Notes under the pieces: model-generated
Database searches by the model: none
What the model was told of the DNA's origin: nothing
The model's input: only the letters and a program-made list of their open reading frames with translations
Shown: positions 1 to 11,822 of the stretch, piece by piece
Position numbering within the stretch: the first letter of the stretch is position 1
How the letters are laid out: each line of letters starts with the position of its first letter
Assembly (NCBI GenBank): GCA_000827325.1
Contig: KN832905.1
Coordinates: 1 to 64,000 of the forward strand
Source: Oidiodendron maius Zn
Lineage: Eukaryota; Ascomycota; Leotiomycetes; Myxotrichaceae
Length of the DNA: 64,000 nucleotides
Direction: 5' to 3'
Made by a program: the position numbers and the translations under genes

Positions 1-1107
1 AGGATACGCTAGGGAGGTATTTGATGCTGAAGCTAAGGCTGCCCTAGCTGGAGCTAAGGCCGCACTAGCTAGCCCCGCCTCCCGAACTGCTAAGGACCTC
101 TGGATCTTTCTTGATAACTCAGCAGTAGCCACTCAGCTCCTGGCCCCCTTGATAGGCTCCTCCCAGTCAGTCTTCCATACCTTCTGCAAGCTGGCCTACT
201 CCTGGCCAACCCGTAAGAGGCTCCCGAATACCCCCCCTGGTATAGTCCGGATCCGCTGGGTCCCTGGCCATACGCAAGTCCCTGGAAATGAGGCTGCCGA
301 CCAGGCAGCTAAGGAGGGTGCTGCCCTCCCCCCTCCTAACTCCCTACCTCTCTCCCTAGCCACCCTGAAAAGACAAGCTAAGGCTAAAGGACCTGCGGCA
401 GCATACACGCTCTAGCGTACAGTAGCCCCAAAGTCCTACCAGGAACTAGAGATAACAACCTCCCCCCTCCCACCAGATAAGCTGAAGCTCAGACGCCATA
501 TACTAGGCCGAATCTTAGCTGCTAGGTCGGGCCACAGTGACTTCGCTGATTACCACGAGCGCTTCAGCCATGAGGATGCCTACCTGCTATACAGCTGCAG
601 GACCCGTAAAGGACGACTGCACTTCTTCTTTTGCCGTAGGGCTAAGAGACGCAGCCCTCGGCCCCCTGGGGCCCCCTCACTAGTCCTTCCCACCTTACTT
701 GGCACCCCTAGGGGTATCAGAGAACTGGCTTCCTGGCTAGACAAGACCCGCTTCTTCAAGGATATTTGCCCTCGGTACCCCCTTCCTAGCATAGGCTAGC
801 TGCATAACAACCTCTCTTTTGTTCTATAATATTATTAGTATATCCCTGATATAGGGCGGAGGTTAGGAGCGCTGAAGGACCTACTGCAGCTAGCAGACAC
901 ACCTAACCCTGACCTAGTGCAGGCTACCCTTCTGACTATAGTGATATGGAACACGCACTACAAGTCACGTCATGTATTACTAGTCTTCTTAGATACTGAA
1001 ACCCAGGACTTAACTCCTGGCGGCCTTTGCCCTCTATAGGGATTGGCAGGACCGCGTGCTAGTCACGAGCCTGCAGCCGTTAAATAGCAACACACACACA
1101 CACACAC
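1..1107 (+). mobile_element. Tad1-like LINE, 3' end (RNase H and C-terminal tail), degraded
   Basis: One frame runs from base 2 to the stop at 797-799. Its first part is the end of an RNase H domain: WIFLDNSAVA near 103-132, then IRWVPGHTQVPGNEAADQAA around 248-310, the WxPGHxxxxGNExAD signature of RNase H in Tad1-clade non-LTR elements. The tail downstream of RNase H (LRRHILGRILAARSGH around 490-535) is also typical of fungal Tad1 LINEs. An in-frame TAG at 413-415 interrupts the frame, so this copy cannot make the whole protein. The reverse transcriptase and endonuclease parts lie to the left, outside the window. About 300 bp of 3' untranslated sequence follow, ending near a CA microsatellite. 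The exact 3' end is uncertain. Confidence 0.8.
1091..1107. repeat. (CA)n microsatellite
   Basis: About 8.5 CA units at the presumed 3' end of the LINE. Short simple repeats are common at LINE 3' ends, so this may be part of the element. Confidence 0.8.
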
Positions 1108-2021
1108 GCTCTTTATACTAATATTATAGACTGTATGAATGAGTACATGTTATGTATGCTGAAACCCCTTGATTTGAGTCATCTGAGACTGTATTTGGAA
1201 TTCTAGTCTCATCACGAAGTATAAAGGTGGTGGTTGAACCTACCTCCTTTGGAAGAATGGAGCAATTTTACCTGAAGATATCTGACCCGGGTCCGGACTA
1301 TCTTATACCCAGTTTCGGTATTAGAAGTTCCAGTAAGCTCTTCAAAGCCCTCTTTCCTAGCAAAGCTAAGAGTTTCGAGGCACACCAACATTGCTACGTA
1401 AAAACTCTAGGCCGCAACATTTCGATGAAGTTAATGTCTGTGAGATCGCGAAGAAACAAGTTTAATGTCAAGAACAATTGCGACTGGCGTAAATGGATTA
1501 ATTGCATTGCGGAAAGAGGTATTAATGAACCTCTAGCTTTCAGGAAAGAATTATACATATTCGTGAAGTGATGCAATTTCTTGATTACCGGATCGAAGCT
1601 GCTGACAGAGATTCGTCTCGTGCGAGGCAGTGTAGCATGCAGATCTCGATATAGAAATGCGAACTGTGTCCTATGCTGTCAAAACAATAATAAACTATCG
1701 CGTTATATACTCTAAACTATGAGCGGATATCAAAACAGATTACTATGCGTTATTTGATCCTTGAAGAAATTAAGGAAATGTGCAGAATCATAAATTCATG
1801 AGCCTTACCCTGTATCCGCGAAATCAATGCCTAAGTCACACCAATCTCCTTCACTTCTAGTCACTCTCAGCGTTATCTCGACATGTAGTGGCGAACCATC
1901 ACATTGAGTGCGCCTTCAAGAGCCACTATTTTGGCCTAGTACTAGTCACGCTTGATTCACTCTGCCTGCGTCGTACCGCGACAAAACTGACCGCTTACCG
2001 CCCCGTCTATATATCCTTAGT
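1108..2021. other. Spacer without a recognised gene
   Basis: A 114-codon open frame at 1227-1571 (+) has no motif I recognise and no clear neighbouring exons. I do not call it a gene. The rest is AT-rich and shows no repeat or RNA gene. Confidence 0.5.
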
Positions 2022-2150
2022 CTCAATGATGTCGACTTCTTCGAGCAGGAGCTAGACCTACAGAGGCTAAACTCTATCTTTTCCTGGCAATAGTTGGCGG
2101 GTTGGCCTGGGTCGGCTCGCCCACTGCACAGCCTGCAGAACCTCGGCCGC
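2022..2150 (+). pseudogene. DUF6601-like gene fragment
   Basis: The frame starting at 2022 reads LNDVDFFEQELDLQRLNSIF, then SWQ, a stop, and LAGWPGSARPLHSL. This resembles the N-terminal part of fungal DUF6601 proteins, where a pattern like DLxRLNxIxxWLWLAGRPxPxRPLH is typical. The TAG falls where a Trp-rich stretch would be expected, and the continuation after about 2150 is lost. It looks like a decayed piece of a host gene. The match is from memory and short, so confidence is low. Confidence 0.3.
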
Positions 2151-2509
2151 ATATGGTCATTCGTAACAGGCACATATTCCGAATAAATACACGACTCTGA
2201 ACTTCACAATCCCAATTGCACATCCTACTATAGAATTGGCATACACCCCTGATGTCAGGTCGTTGATAAAAAACTTCAGCCGCTCTGAGTGGTTCGCCAC
2301 CACCAGCCAATCATGGCGGGGTCGCCGTGCTGACCTCGCGACCCATATCACGGCCTGTCGCGCTTCTGCTTGATCCAGGGTCATACCTCCTTCAAACGAC
2401 GCGCATTGTAGCCGGATATCTCCAAGTCTTCGATGATACTCTCCAAGTCTTTCAATGGTACGCCACGCCAGCGTAGTTGGCTTGGCGCGAATGTGCTAAT
2501 CACGTGCAG

Positions 2510-5500
2510 ACCGACCGAGACCAGCAAGTTTTAGGGCTTCAACAGGTCGCCCCCATCAGCGGCGATACTATCGACAACACCACCATCGAGTATGTCCAGT
2601 GCTCTTGCAAAAAATGATCTAGATCTAACTGTGTAGCATCATCGCCATCCATGGCTTGGAGACTGGATCACCGCGCACGTGGGAATATAGGAAGGGCGAA
2701 GGCGAGGCAGTAAATTGGATTTCGGACGGCGACATGCTACCTGCCGCTTTGCCACAGGCGAGGATATACACATACGATTGGGATGCCAGCTGCTTCCAAG
2801 ATGCCCCCGTCCAGACCTTGCTCGGCCATGCCGACAACCTCCTGGCTTGCGTCGCAGGGGAGCGCTCCCGAGTTTCCCAAGACCGCCCGATCATATTTGT
2901 GGCATCCTGTTTCGGAGGGCTTATTCTGGCCGAGGTATGCTAGCTAATGAAGGAGTGAAGTTTGGCTAACCCGGCCAGGCGATCTGTCGAGCGGCCCAGG
3001 AAGGCAGCCGCTACCGCCATGTTCTGCTTTCTATCGTGGGTGCCGTCTTCCTCGCAACTCCGTTTGGCGGGAGCGAGGCGGCTGCGCAGGCCCAGTGGCT
3101 GGTAATCGTCAAGGGAATTATGGGTGATCAGTCGTCGGACCAGCTTGTCCGCGACCTGGAAGAAAGGCACGACTTCGTCCGTCAGCGAGTTCAGAAGTTT
3201 GCCGAGATAGCTAATGCCGACTCCGTGCGGCTGCCTGTCCATTGCTTCTTCGAGACGAGGAAGACGGAACTGCTAAGGAAATTCTTCCCGCACAGCCTCG
3301 CAACTTGGCTATCTTCTCCCCCTACGCACAAGATAGTAAGTTCTCTTCCTCTAGTGCGATAATAGTACCAGTTAACAGGAGACAGCTGACAGAAACAGCT
3401 TGTTTCCGACACTTCTGCCTGCTTACACGGGTTTCCCCGTCAGGGACTGAATGCAACCCATTCAGGGATGAACAAATTCGGTGGCCCAGAAGACCGCAAT
3501 TTTGAGCTTGTCAGAGACTCCATCTATAACTTAGCACAAGAGTCCTCAGGCGTCCTAAAACGTCGGAAGTCAGGTAAGCCAGCCTGCTAAGTCCATTTCG
3601 ACATTTCAATATAGAATTTCAAGAATGTACCGCTAATATTGGCCTAGATGCTAAGCAATACGAATTCATGGTCCCGTTTGGTCGAAATGAAAGGTTCGTA
3701 GGGCGCGAATCAATCTTGCACCAACTTCTCGAGAGGATCCCCCCGAGTGCGAATAAGGATGTATGCCAACGGACCGTCGTCGAGGGCCTCGGCGGCGTCG
3801 GCAAGACGCAGATCGCGCTCGAGGCCGCCTTTCGAGTCCATAACGAGCATCCCGACTGCCACATCTTCTGGGTCCCAGCGATCGATGTAACCAGTTTCGA
3901 GAATGCCTACCGAGATATCGGCAAAAAGCTTAATGTTCGAGGGATCGACGAAGATAAGGTGGACGTGAAGGCGCTTATCAAAGCTGCCCTAAACCGCGAT
4001 AGTACAGGCAGCTGGCTCTTGGTTGTTGATAATGCCGACGACGTGCAGCTACTGTTTGGTGATAGTGGCCTCTCCAACTACCTGCCCTTCAGTTCGAAAG
4101 GGTCAATCTTGTTCACGACTCGGAACAACGAGGTCACCGTGGGGTTAGATGTGCCTAGACCCAATACGATCACTGTGGCAGAAATGAGAAGGACCGAAGC
4201 GATAGAGATGCTGCAGGCAAACTTGAAGGAAAGCCAGATGCGAGATGCGGTTAGCACGGCGAGCCTACTCGACTTTCTAGCAGATTTACCACTTGCTATC
4301 AAGCAGGCGTCCGCGTATCTAGCGAAAACAGGGATATCAACTGCCCAGTATCTTTCCCATTGCCAGTCAAGCAATAAGGACTTAATCAGGCTCCTCAGCA
4401 AGGACTTCGAGGACCCTCGCCGTTACAAAGCAATCCGAAATCCCGTAGCTACTACATGGCTGATTTCGTTTGATCAAGTCTCCCGAGATAATCAACTTGC
4501 GATATACTATTTAAAATTTATGTGTTTTCTCGCCGAGAAAAACATTCCGCAATCGTTACTACCATCTAGGGATGAACTCGAAATGATCGAAGCGACCGGC
4601 GTCTTGAAAGCATATGCGTTTATTACCGAACGGGAAGAACAAGCTTCGTATGATATCCATCGACTCGTTCGGCTGGTAATGCAAAACTGGTTGGAAAGTG
4701 AGGCACAGTTGGAGGACTGCGTTACGTCTGTAATACGACAGCTTAGAGATATGTTTCCGGTTCCAGAGCACGAGAACCGAGATATGTGGGTGAAATATCT
4801 GCCTCACGCATTGGCTGCTTTGGAGTTTCGAGGCTCTTCTACCGACGAGATAACTCAGGTGTATGTCTTGCTCAGTGTAGGCAAGTGCTATACTCTTATG
4901 GGAAAATATGAGGCGGCCGAGCAGATGTACCGACAGGCATGGCAGCTTCAGGAGGAGGTGCTCGGGAAGGATCACCCAATCACGCTCATGAGCATGGGCA
5001 TCATCGCGGTATCGCTTCTCCTGCAGGGCAAGTACGCAGAGGCTGAATCCATGAACCGGCAGACACTGAAGCTGCAGGAGGAGGTGCTCAGGAAGGATCA
5101 CCCAATCACGCTCTTAAACATAAATAACCTTGCTGTGTCGCTTCTCCTGCAGGGCAAGTTTGCAGAGGCTGAGTCCATAACACGTCAGACACTGAAGCTA
5201 CATGAGACGGTACTCGGGAAGGATTACCCAAACACGCTTATCAGCAAGTATGACTTTGCGATATCGCTTCGCCGGCGGAGCAAGTCTGCAGAGGCCGAGT
5301 CCATGCACCGGCAGATACTGAAGCTGCAGAAGGGGGTGCTCGGGAAGGATCACCCAAGCACTCTTAGGAGCATGCGCCTCATCGCGATATCGCTTCCCCT
5401 GCAGGGTAAGTACGCAGAGGCCGAGTCCATGCACCGGCAGATACTGAAGCTGCAGGAGGAGCTGCTCGGGAAGGATCACCCAGACACACTCATGAGTATG

Positions 5501-5821
5501 AGCAACATCGCGGTATCGCTTCGCCGGCAGGGCAAGTTTGCAGAGGCTGAGTCCATGCTCCGGCAGACACTGAAGCTGCAGGAGGAGGTGCTCGGGAAGG
5601 ATCACCCAAATACGCTCATGAGTATGAGCAACATCGCGGTATCGCTTCGCCAGCAGGGCAAGTATGCAGAGGCCGAGTCTATACACCGGCAGACACTGAA
5701 GCTGCAGAAGGAGGTGCTTGGGAAGGATCACCCAGATACGCTCATGAGCATGCGCAACATCGCGGTATCGCTTCTCCTTCAGGGCAAGAACGCAGGGACC
5801 GAGGCCCTGACTCGGGAATAA
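2510..5821 (+). CDS. NLR/STAND-like protein: alpha/beta-hydrolase, NB-ARC, TPR repeats
   Basis: Probable cytosolic STAND ATPase of the kind used in fungal non-self recognition. Exons deduced: an upstream exon ending at 2589, then 2637-2934, 2979-3335, 3399-3573 and 3615-5821, all in phase. The first part is an alpha/beta-hydrolase-like domain: IIAIHGLE near 2638, VASCFGGLI near 2899 with Cys where lipases have the nucleophilic Ser, FLATPFGG near 3050. The NB-ARC region has Walker A GLGGVGKTQ near 3786 and Walker B LLVVDNADD near 4017. From about 4878 come 42-residue TPR units. The start codon was not found: the exon before 2589 has no in-frame ATG and the frame is closed by a TAG near 2474, so another 5' exon is likely. 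The frame stops at 5819-5821 although TPR coding continues in another frame, which suggests recent damage or a variable C-terminus. Confidence 0.8.
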
Positions 5822-6095
5822 TCACCCAAACATGCTCTTCAGCACGGCCAACCTCGCGGTATCGCTTTGCCAGCAGGGCAAGTACGCAAAAGCCGAGGCC
5901 ATGCACCGGCAGGCACTGCAGCTCCTAGAGACGGTGCTCGGGAAGGATCACCTATACACGTTCAAGAGCATGATGGCCCTCGCAGTATCGCTTCACCATC
6001 AAAACGAGTACGCAGAGGCTGATGTTTTACACGCTCAGATATACAAAATGCTTTACATTATCGCTTGCTTGACATGCTCAGATCTCATGGAGGGT
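4878..6095 (+). repeat. Tandem 126-bp TPR (kinesin-light-chain type) repeats
   Basis: About nine 42-codon units with the consensus GKYAEAESMHRQ-LKLQEEVLGKDHP-TLMSM-NIAVSLLLQ. Units from about 5020 to 5790 are highly alike in DNA sequence, so they probably arose by recent duplication or are kept uniform by recombination. Unit 8 (near 5791-5880) lacks about 32 bp compared with its neighbours. This shifts the frame and ends the protein at 5821. The shifted frame then carries another good TPR unit (GKYAKAEAMHRQ near 5878) and a partial one, ending at 6096-6098. Confidence 0.85.
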
Positions 6096-6098
6096 TAA

Positions 6099-6893
6099 GG
6101 GGAAGGTACGCCTTCACAGTGACCTATAATAAATGTTGCGAAACAAATAATAGATAAGACACCATTAATAAGCCGTCATATAAGTTCTTTGCAAGGGAAT
6201 ACGAGGATTAGATTCATAAAAGGCTAACTATAAGGTCTTGAGATCAGAGGTTAATATAAAGTTAGAGCGCTGTAAATAGAATTATATTATTTTGTGCTGA
6301 GATATTTGTGGTTTAGTCGAATATTCAGTGGTACTACAGGACTTTTGCCTCGCAGGGATGTTGGGTGCAGCATGGATTTAATGAAAAGAAGAAAAGTTGG
6401 ATATTGCTGCTTCAGGAGCTTTAGCGACGCATGGCTGGCACAATCTTTCACGCCACACTGTGCATTTGACCTGATATTGTTAGATACATGCTAGAGATTC
6501 CTAATCAATATGATCCAGTAGAACTTTCCTACCTCCAGAAAAGGTGGAGGCAGGTTTGCAAACAACTGTACTGTACTTAGCCACAGTTGCAACATTCTAT
6601 TAAGAAAGGCTTAGTTCAAGAAGATAATTGCTCCTATATTACACCCCATCCATATCCACATCCACACTCTTCAGCAAGAAGAAAAGTCAGAAAGACTCTC
6701 CGACATGTTACATGATAAGATTGTCGATGAGTCATAGTATTCGCTTAACCAGGGAATGCTAGACAATATTAAGTCCCTCCTGATTTCATTAAATTTCCCA
6801 GCCCATCCGTAATGCTGCATCATTCCTAGTTACACAAGTGAAGGAGAATTGCTAATTGAATACAAGTCATAAAGCCCCAAATCTATCTACAAG
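6099..6893. other. AT-rich spacer
   Basis: No gene, RNA gene or repeat that I can support. A 66-codon open frame at 6294-6494 shows no homology signal. Confidence 0.5.
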
Positions 6894-7312
6894 ATGCCAG
6901 GCAACGTATATTTTTCATCTTTGTATCTTCCTTCGTAGTTGATGTGAATTAGGTTGTTTCGCCAGCCGAGTGGCTTACCGCACGGAGACAACTTCTCGCC
7001 AAGGAGAAGGCTGCCATGAAAGCAAACGATGCCCTAAGCGCCGAGTAAGGAAATCCTTCAATTCAAGATATTTCATCACGTGTTCTTGCAATATGAAAGA
7101 CCAACACTTTGATCTATAGGCTCCGTGATCTTCCTATGGTCAAAGTCACCAGTGACTACACATTCACGGGACCCAACGGCGCCGTGAAACTGGCCGATCT
7201 CTTCGACGGCCGCAGGCAGCTCATCGTGCACCATTACATGTTTGCACCTGAAGACGAGACGGGTTGTCCAGCAGACTGCGACATCAGCAGGATGATACCA
7301 TTACATCGGTGA
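6894..7312 (+). pseudogene. Truncated DUF899 (thioredoxin-like) gene
   Basis: Three exons splice in phase: 6894-6905, 6953-7044 and 7120-7312, giving 98 aa. The product starts MPGNVVSPAEWLTARRQLLA, continues LPMVKVTSDYTFTGPNG, then LFDGRRQLIVHHYMF and DETGCPADC. This is the N-terminal pattern of DUF899 proteins (thioredoxin-like fold; usually well over 200 aa). The reading frame ends soon after the GCPxDC region and nothing downstream resembles the rest of the fold, so the 3' half is missing. Introns and splice sites are still intact, which suggests recent truncation. It could be transcribed but is unlikely to be functional. Confidence 0.7.
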
Positions 7313-8068
7313 CGATTTATGACCTAAGGCTGCCTTGTAAAGTAAGCGAGGACGCGGAAAGTACAGTGTTGCAAGGAGGAGAGATATGTAAAATTCTATT
7401 AAGCGCAACTTAACGCTACAGACAACGTGATGGTATTTTTAATCGATAATTTTCCTATATAGTATACTTTTATCTCATGTTCAGATTTAGACTATTATAC
7501 TCTTATTAATATATAGACAGTAGAATGGGCTACATTACGGTATGAATGTGGAGGCAAGGAGTGAATGCTGAAGATATAAAGACCCTCCTTCTCTTATATA
7601 TTGTCATTATACGATTATTAATCCATTGGACTAGGCGCGTGTAATAGAAATCATACAAATATTATAGCAATCGTTTGTACAGTTTCAGTGTGGAGACATT
7701 CTCTTATCTACCCTTGAGCGTCTTTCAAACCCTCTTATAAATATGGAAGTATGTAATTAAGTTAGCCAGTAGGTGAAATCTACTATAAAGTGGTCCAACT
7801 CTACCATCAGACGGAGACTTTTTCCAATGATACCGCTGTCGCCAAGCATCCTTCAAATCCTCCTGATCTAGCTCATTCATTATTTTTGATCTAAACAGGC
7901 AGCCTAAGGTTAGCTGTGACGTCAGCTGCCGGCCACCTTAACTAAGCTTGCTACGACCAACAATCTTGACGAAAGCTTTCTTTCGTTTCGCAAGAATCAG
8001 TTACTAGTTTCCATCGCAACATCATTAGACTCTACTGTTATCGTTATTATCATCATTATCATTAAAGT
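7313..8068. other. AT-rich spacer
   Basis: No gene, RNA gene or repeat recognised. The last 300 bp presumably hold the promoter of the gene at 8069. Confidence 0.5.
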
Positions 8069-8607
8069 ATGGCAGAAACATTGCTTCCTATTCTATGCGA
8101 CACATGGACGTGGGATCCAAATAATTGGTGCACCACCAAGTTCAACAAGAACGGCACAGGCGAGGTGAGATCGAATGTCTCCCTGTTCCGCTGCTCTGGC
8201 TGACCAACACGGTAAAGCTGTACTGTCGCGTGGAATTTAACCTCTTCATCGCTGCTGAGTTCGACTGGAAGGCACAATCGAAACAGCAGATTGAAGCGAG
8301 TTTCCCAGCTACGATTGACATCGACATGACCCTTTCGAAGCGCAATATAGATACCCCGAACCTGATAAAAGCGGAGGTTCTTGAAGATGCGGCGTTTAGA
8401 CTCAAAACGTACAGACTGCAATTAGAGAAAGGCAGTTTCCAAGTCACCGGGCGGACGACGTACGGATCAAATCCAATATACAAATATCGTCTCCTCTGGG
8501 ACAAATCACCATATCCGCCACTTGACGAATGGAAGTACCAACCACCGGCCAAGGCGGGCAAGTACTGGGAGCGCAAAGACTTCTATCAAAGCAAGATTGA
8601 AGCATAG
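8069..8607 (+). CDS. Small conserved fungal protein of unknown function
   Basis: Two exons, 8069-8164 and 8218-8607, joined by a 53-nt intron (GTGAGA...AAAG with a CTGAC branch point near 8199), encode 161 aa. The start MAETLLPILCDTWTWDP and the spliced stretch NGTGELYCRVEFNLFIAAEF fit a family of about 160 aa that I recall as hypothetical proteins in Aspergillus and relatives, with the later pattern AAFRLKTYRLQLEKGSF and LLWDKSPYPP. No signal peptide or membrane segment is visible. The intron choice is supported because it removes an in-frame stop and restores the conserved GTGELYC join. I cannot assign a function. Confidence 0.65.
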
Positions 8608-9495
8608 AATGTTGGGGTAAGGCGGCTGGACGGCATCACTATCCCGAAAACTGTGGCTATGGTAGCGTTTGAAGGATTGCTGAAGCCGTAGCCGCACATC
8701 CACTGCTCGGTAACGGGTTCGTGATGTGGGACCCTTTTTTTTCCAACTTTCAGGACTCGAACGCCACACTCACCAACTCCTTCTAAATACAGATATGCTC
8801 CAGTGTTCTCGCCAAGCCGCGAGCGATGGATTATTAGCTTTAGTTGGTCCCTTCATCTTTCACCCTTGTCAGAGTTGGCTTGGCCACACAAGAAACCTCG
8901 GCCAGCAAATGTCCAACACACCACACCAGAGAATAGTTGACCCCATTTTCATTCAACACGGGAAACTCTTTCGTTCTCTCGTGCGACACAGTCTTATCTG
9001 CCACGCAGACAATGCATTGTTAGTGCCCAATCACACTTCTAATTGTGGGGATAATTTTGGGGGGCGATTTACGTACAGAGCCTCCAACACGTTTACAGGA
9101 TGCCCTTTGGCGGATGGGGCCGACACTTACGGTCGCATCTAATCGCCCATTTTTATCGCGTGATAATCTATCGGGTTCCCTTCTCCGTAAGACTGCCAAG
9201 CAAATTGTCAGCTATCGTTCTGCCACATTTGACCAATCGTACTAGTGATATATCACGTAGCCAAGCAGCTAGACCGGAAACGCCGTTATTGGCCGTGCCA
9301 AGAACTGCCGGGACCTTCCTGTTAAAGGGGTAGTGCGATTTCCAACACTCCATCTGGCAGGCGTACCTAGATGCCAATCCCAGGCAATGGCGTGCAACAA
9401 TAAAAGACAAGGGCGGGGAAAGCTTTAAAAAGCTTCCCTCGTCGCAGAACCCCCTTCTCATCTCATCTGTTGTCATCCCGCCGGAAAATACCACG
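8608..9495. other. Spacer and promoter of the peptide transporter
   Basis: Long open frames here (for example 8726-9142) have no recognisable content. Apart from the GATA cluster listed separately, nothing stands out. Confidence 0.5.
9153..9217. promoter_or_regulatory. Cluster of GATA-factor (AreA-type) sites
   Basis: Four matches to HGATAR or its complement lie within 65 bp: TTATCG at 9153, TGATAA at 9161, CTATCG at 9168 and CTATCG at 9212, about 280-340 bp before the peptide transporter start. In ascomycetes GATA activators of the AreA/NIT2 type bind clustered HGATAR sites and switch on nitrogen-source uptake genes. Nitrogen control of the neighbouring transporter is an inference. Confidence 0.45.
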
Positions 9496-11615
9496 ATGGG
9501 TACGTTTGGCGATCCCTCGTTTTTGTCGCGACGCAACTGCTAATTTCTCTCCAGCCGAAAAAGAGGTTGAAGCTAACTCGTATATCGACGAGAAGGGATC
9601 TCCTCCGTCTGAGGAGGTGGTCGATACTCGTGCTACGAGCGACGAGTACGGGGATGACCCGACGGAGGAGGAGAGACACACCCTTCGTCGCGTACCCGGC
9701 AACCTTCCGATCGTGGCGTATGTGATTTGCGCCGTCGAGTTCTCCGAGCGCGCATCTTACTATGGTGTCTCGGGTCTGATCAGCAACTTTGTCAATCGGC
9801 CTCTGCCAGTGGGCGGAAATGGGTACGGCGCGCCTCCCACCGGCACCCAACAAACTGCCGGTGCGCTCGGTCTAGGCACGGTGAAGGCGAACGCTGTAAA
9901 CCAGTCGTTTAGCATGTTGGCTTACGCTCTGCCCCTGCTGTTCGGCTATATCTCCGATGCCTATACAGGACGATTCAAACTCATTTGCTGGGGTGTCCTT
10001 GTTTTTGGCGTTGCTCACGTCTTGATGGTTGGTTCTACTGCCCCTTCGCTTTTGGCGAATGGTGGTGCCAAAGCTCCATATTTCCTCTCGGTATATATCT
10101 TAGCTGTCGGCGCTGGTATGCAGGTTCTTCCCATAGTTTCTGTATTGATCTGACCCTCGCAGCTATGTTCAAACCCAACGTTTCGCCGCTCCTTCTTGAT
10201 CAGATGCCTCACACCGTACCTAAGACGAAGGTTTTGAAAACTGGCGAAAAGGTCATCGTTGACCCTGAGGCAACGACAGAGAGAGCTATGCTCTGGTTTT
10301 ATCTTCTGATCAACATTGGTGGATTCATGCAGGTGGCTACTTCTTATGCGGAGAAGTATGTCGGCTGGTGGTTGGCATTTATCCTTCCACTGTTCCTGTA
10401 CCTCCCGCTCCCTCTTCTATTGGTAAGTCTTTCTAGCTGTCCTTTGCAAATTTCGTACGGGAAGCGAAATGAACCGGATCAATACTTGTCTCCAACTCCC
10501 GCTTTTGAACCGTATATGTCCAGTGACTGATATCCGCACAGTTATGGATTCGGAAGCGCCTTGTCCTTCACCCTCCAGGAGGCAGTGACTTGCCCAATGT
10601 CTTCCGCGTTTTGGGTATTTGCCTGAGCCAGGGCGGCATCTGGAAAATAGGCAGACACGGCTTCTGGGAGTCAGCCAAGCCATCCGTTATTGCCTCCCGT
10701 GGACTCGATATCAAAACCAGATGGAACGACCAGTTTGTCGAGGATGTTCGCCGTACCTTCCAGGCTACGGGAATCTTTTGCTTCTTCCCTATCCAGTATC
10801 TCAACGATAATGGTATCGGTAATTCTGCCAGCTTCCTGTCTACAATGTTAACTACCAATGGCGTGCCCAACGATGTCATCAGCAATTTCAATTCTCTGAG
10901 TATCATCGTATTCGCTCCAATCCTCAACTACGGACTCTACCCACTTTTCCGTCGCATGAATATCCACTACGGTCCAGTCGCTCGTATTACTACTGGTCTT
11001 GCCATGTCCTCTGTTGGCGGTATCGGATATACAGTCCTCAACTACTACGCGTACAAGTTGGGCCCGTGCGGGAAGTTCGGATCAAGTGCAACTTGCGTTG
11101 ATGAAAATGGTGTCTCCCTAGTTGCTAACATCACAATTTGGGTAAGAGTTACTAATTTTCTACGGAAAAAACGTGTTGTTAACAAATGTATTTAGTGGAT
11201 GGCAATTCCTTACGCCCTCGGCGGTATCTCTGAGCTGTTTGTGAATGTTCCAGCTTACGGCATCGCCTACTCTCGAGCACCAAAGAATATGAGAGGCTTG
11301 GTAGCAGCACTGAATTTGTTTAATACCGCTGTCGCATATGCTATCGGCCTCGCCTGCTCCTCTGTTATCCGGGACCCCTTCCTCACATGGGACTTTGGCG
11401 GTCCATCTATCGCCGGAGGTATCCTTACCATTGTGTTCTACTACATGTTCCGCCACATAGATAAAGAAGAGTACAAGCTCAGCCAGAATGGCGACTATCA
11501 TCTAACCTTAGAAGGTACTGGTAATGTGGTTGCTGAAAATTCTCTGAACAAGACAACCAACCCCACTCCGGCAATTGCCGAGAATGAGGAGTTTGGTATC
11601 ACCCCGAAGCAGTAA
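9496..11615 (+). CDS. PTR2-type di/tripeptide:proton symporter (POT family)
   Basis: Plasma-membrane uptake of di- and tripeptides. Five exons add up to 614 aa: 9496-9499, 9555-10115, 10163-10422, 10542-11141 and 11196-11615. The first exon is only ATGG; splicing gives MAEKEVE. Family motifs: ICAVEFSERASYYGVSG near 9726 (the POT signature with ERxSYYG), GALGLGT before the second helix, FKPNVSPLLLDQ across the second splice, and WFYLLINIGGF near 10293 (PTR2 FYxxINxG motif). About 12 membrane segments are expected, and length is normal for fungal PTR2. The 119-nt third intron is longer than the others. No neighbouring gene shares an obvious function. GATA sites upstream fit nitrogen regulation. 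Confidence 0.92.
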
Positions 11616-11822
11616 ATAGGCACTGTGATTGCATTAGATCTCTAGGTCTATGGCAACAGCGAATTTGCATGCAAAAGCTTCGCCGTGTTCTGGGTAACCA
11701 GTACGATTTTAGATAATATAAAATATAAGCATGGAATACTCCTTTGCCGCGAAGAAATGCTGCTTTCGAACGCGATTGCTGTGAATGCTAGCGACAAGTG
11801 CCTCTAAACATCTCCCTGGCCT

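Noticed and set aside
1227-1571. 114-codon plus-strand frame
   Set aside because: No recognisable motif, no supporting exons, and it lies in AT-rich DNA next to LINE debris.
4559-5731. Two long minus-strand frames (180 and 177 codons) with repeated ILPEHLLLQLQ words
   Set aside because: They are antisense shadows of the TPR repeats; their periodicity simply mirrors the 126-bp units of the plus-strand gene.
4878-6060. Regular repeats that could suggest a CRISPR-like array or satellite
   Set aside because: The period is 126 bp without spacers and codes for TPR units. CRISPR is not expected in a fungal genome.
8726-9142. 138-codon frame before the peptide transporter
   Set aside because: No family signal, and it covers the region expected to be promoter and spacer.
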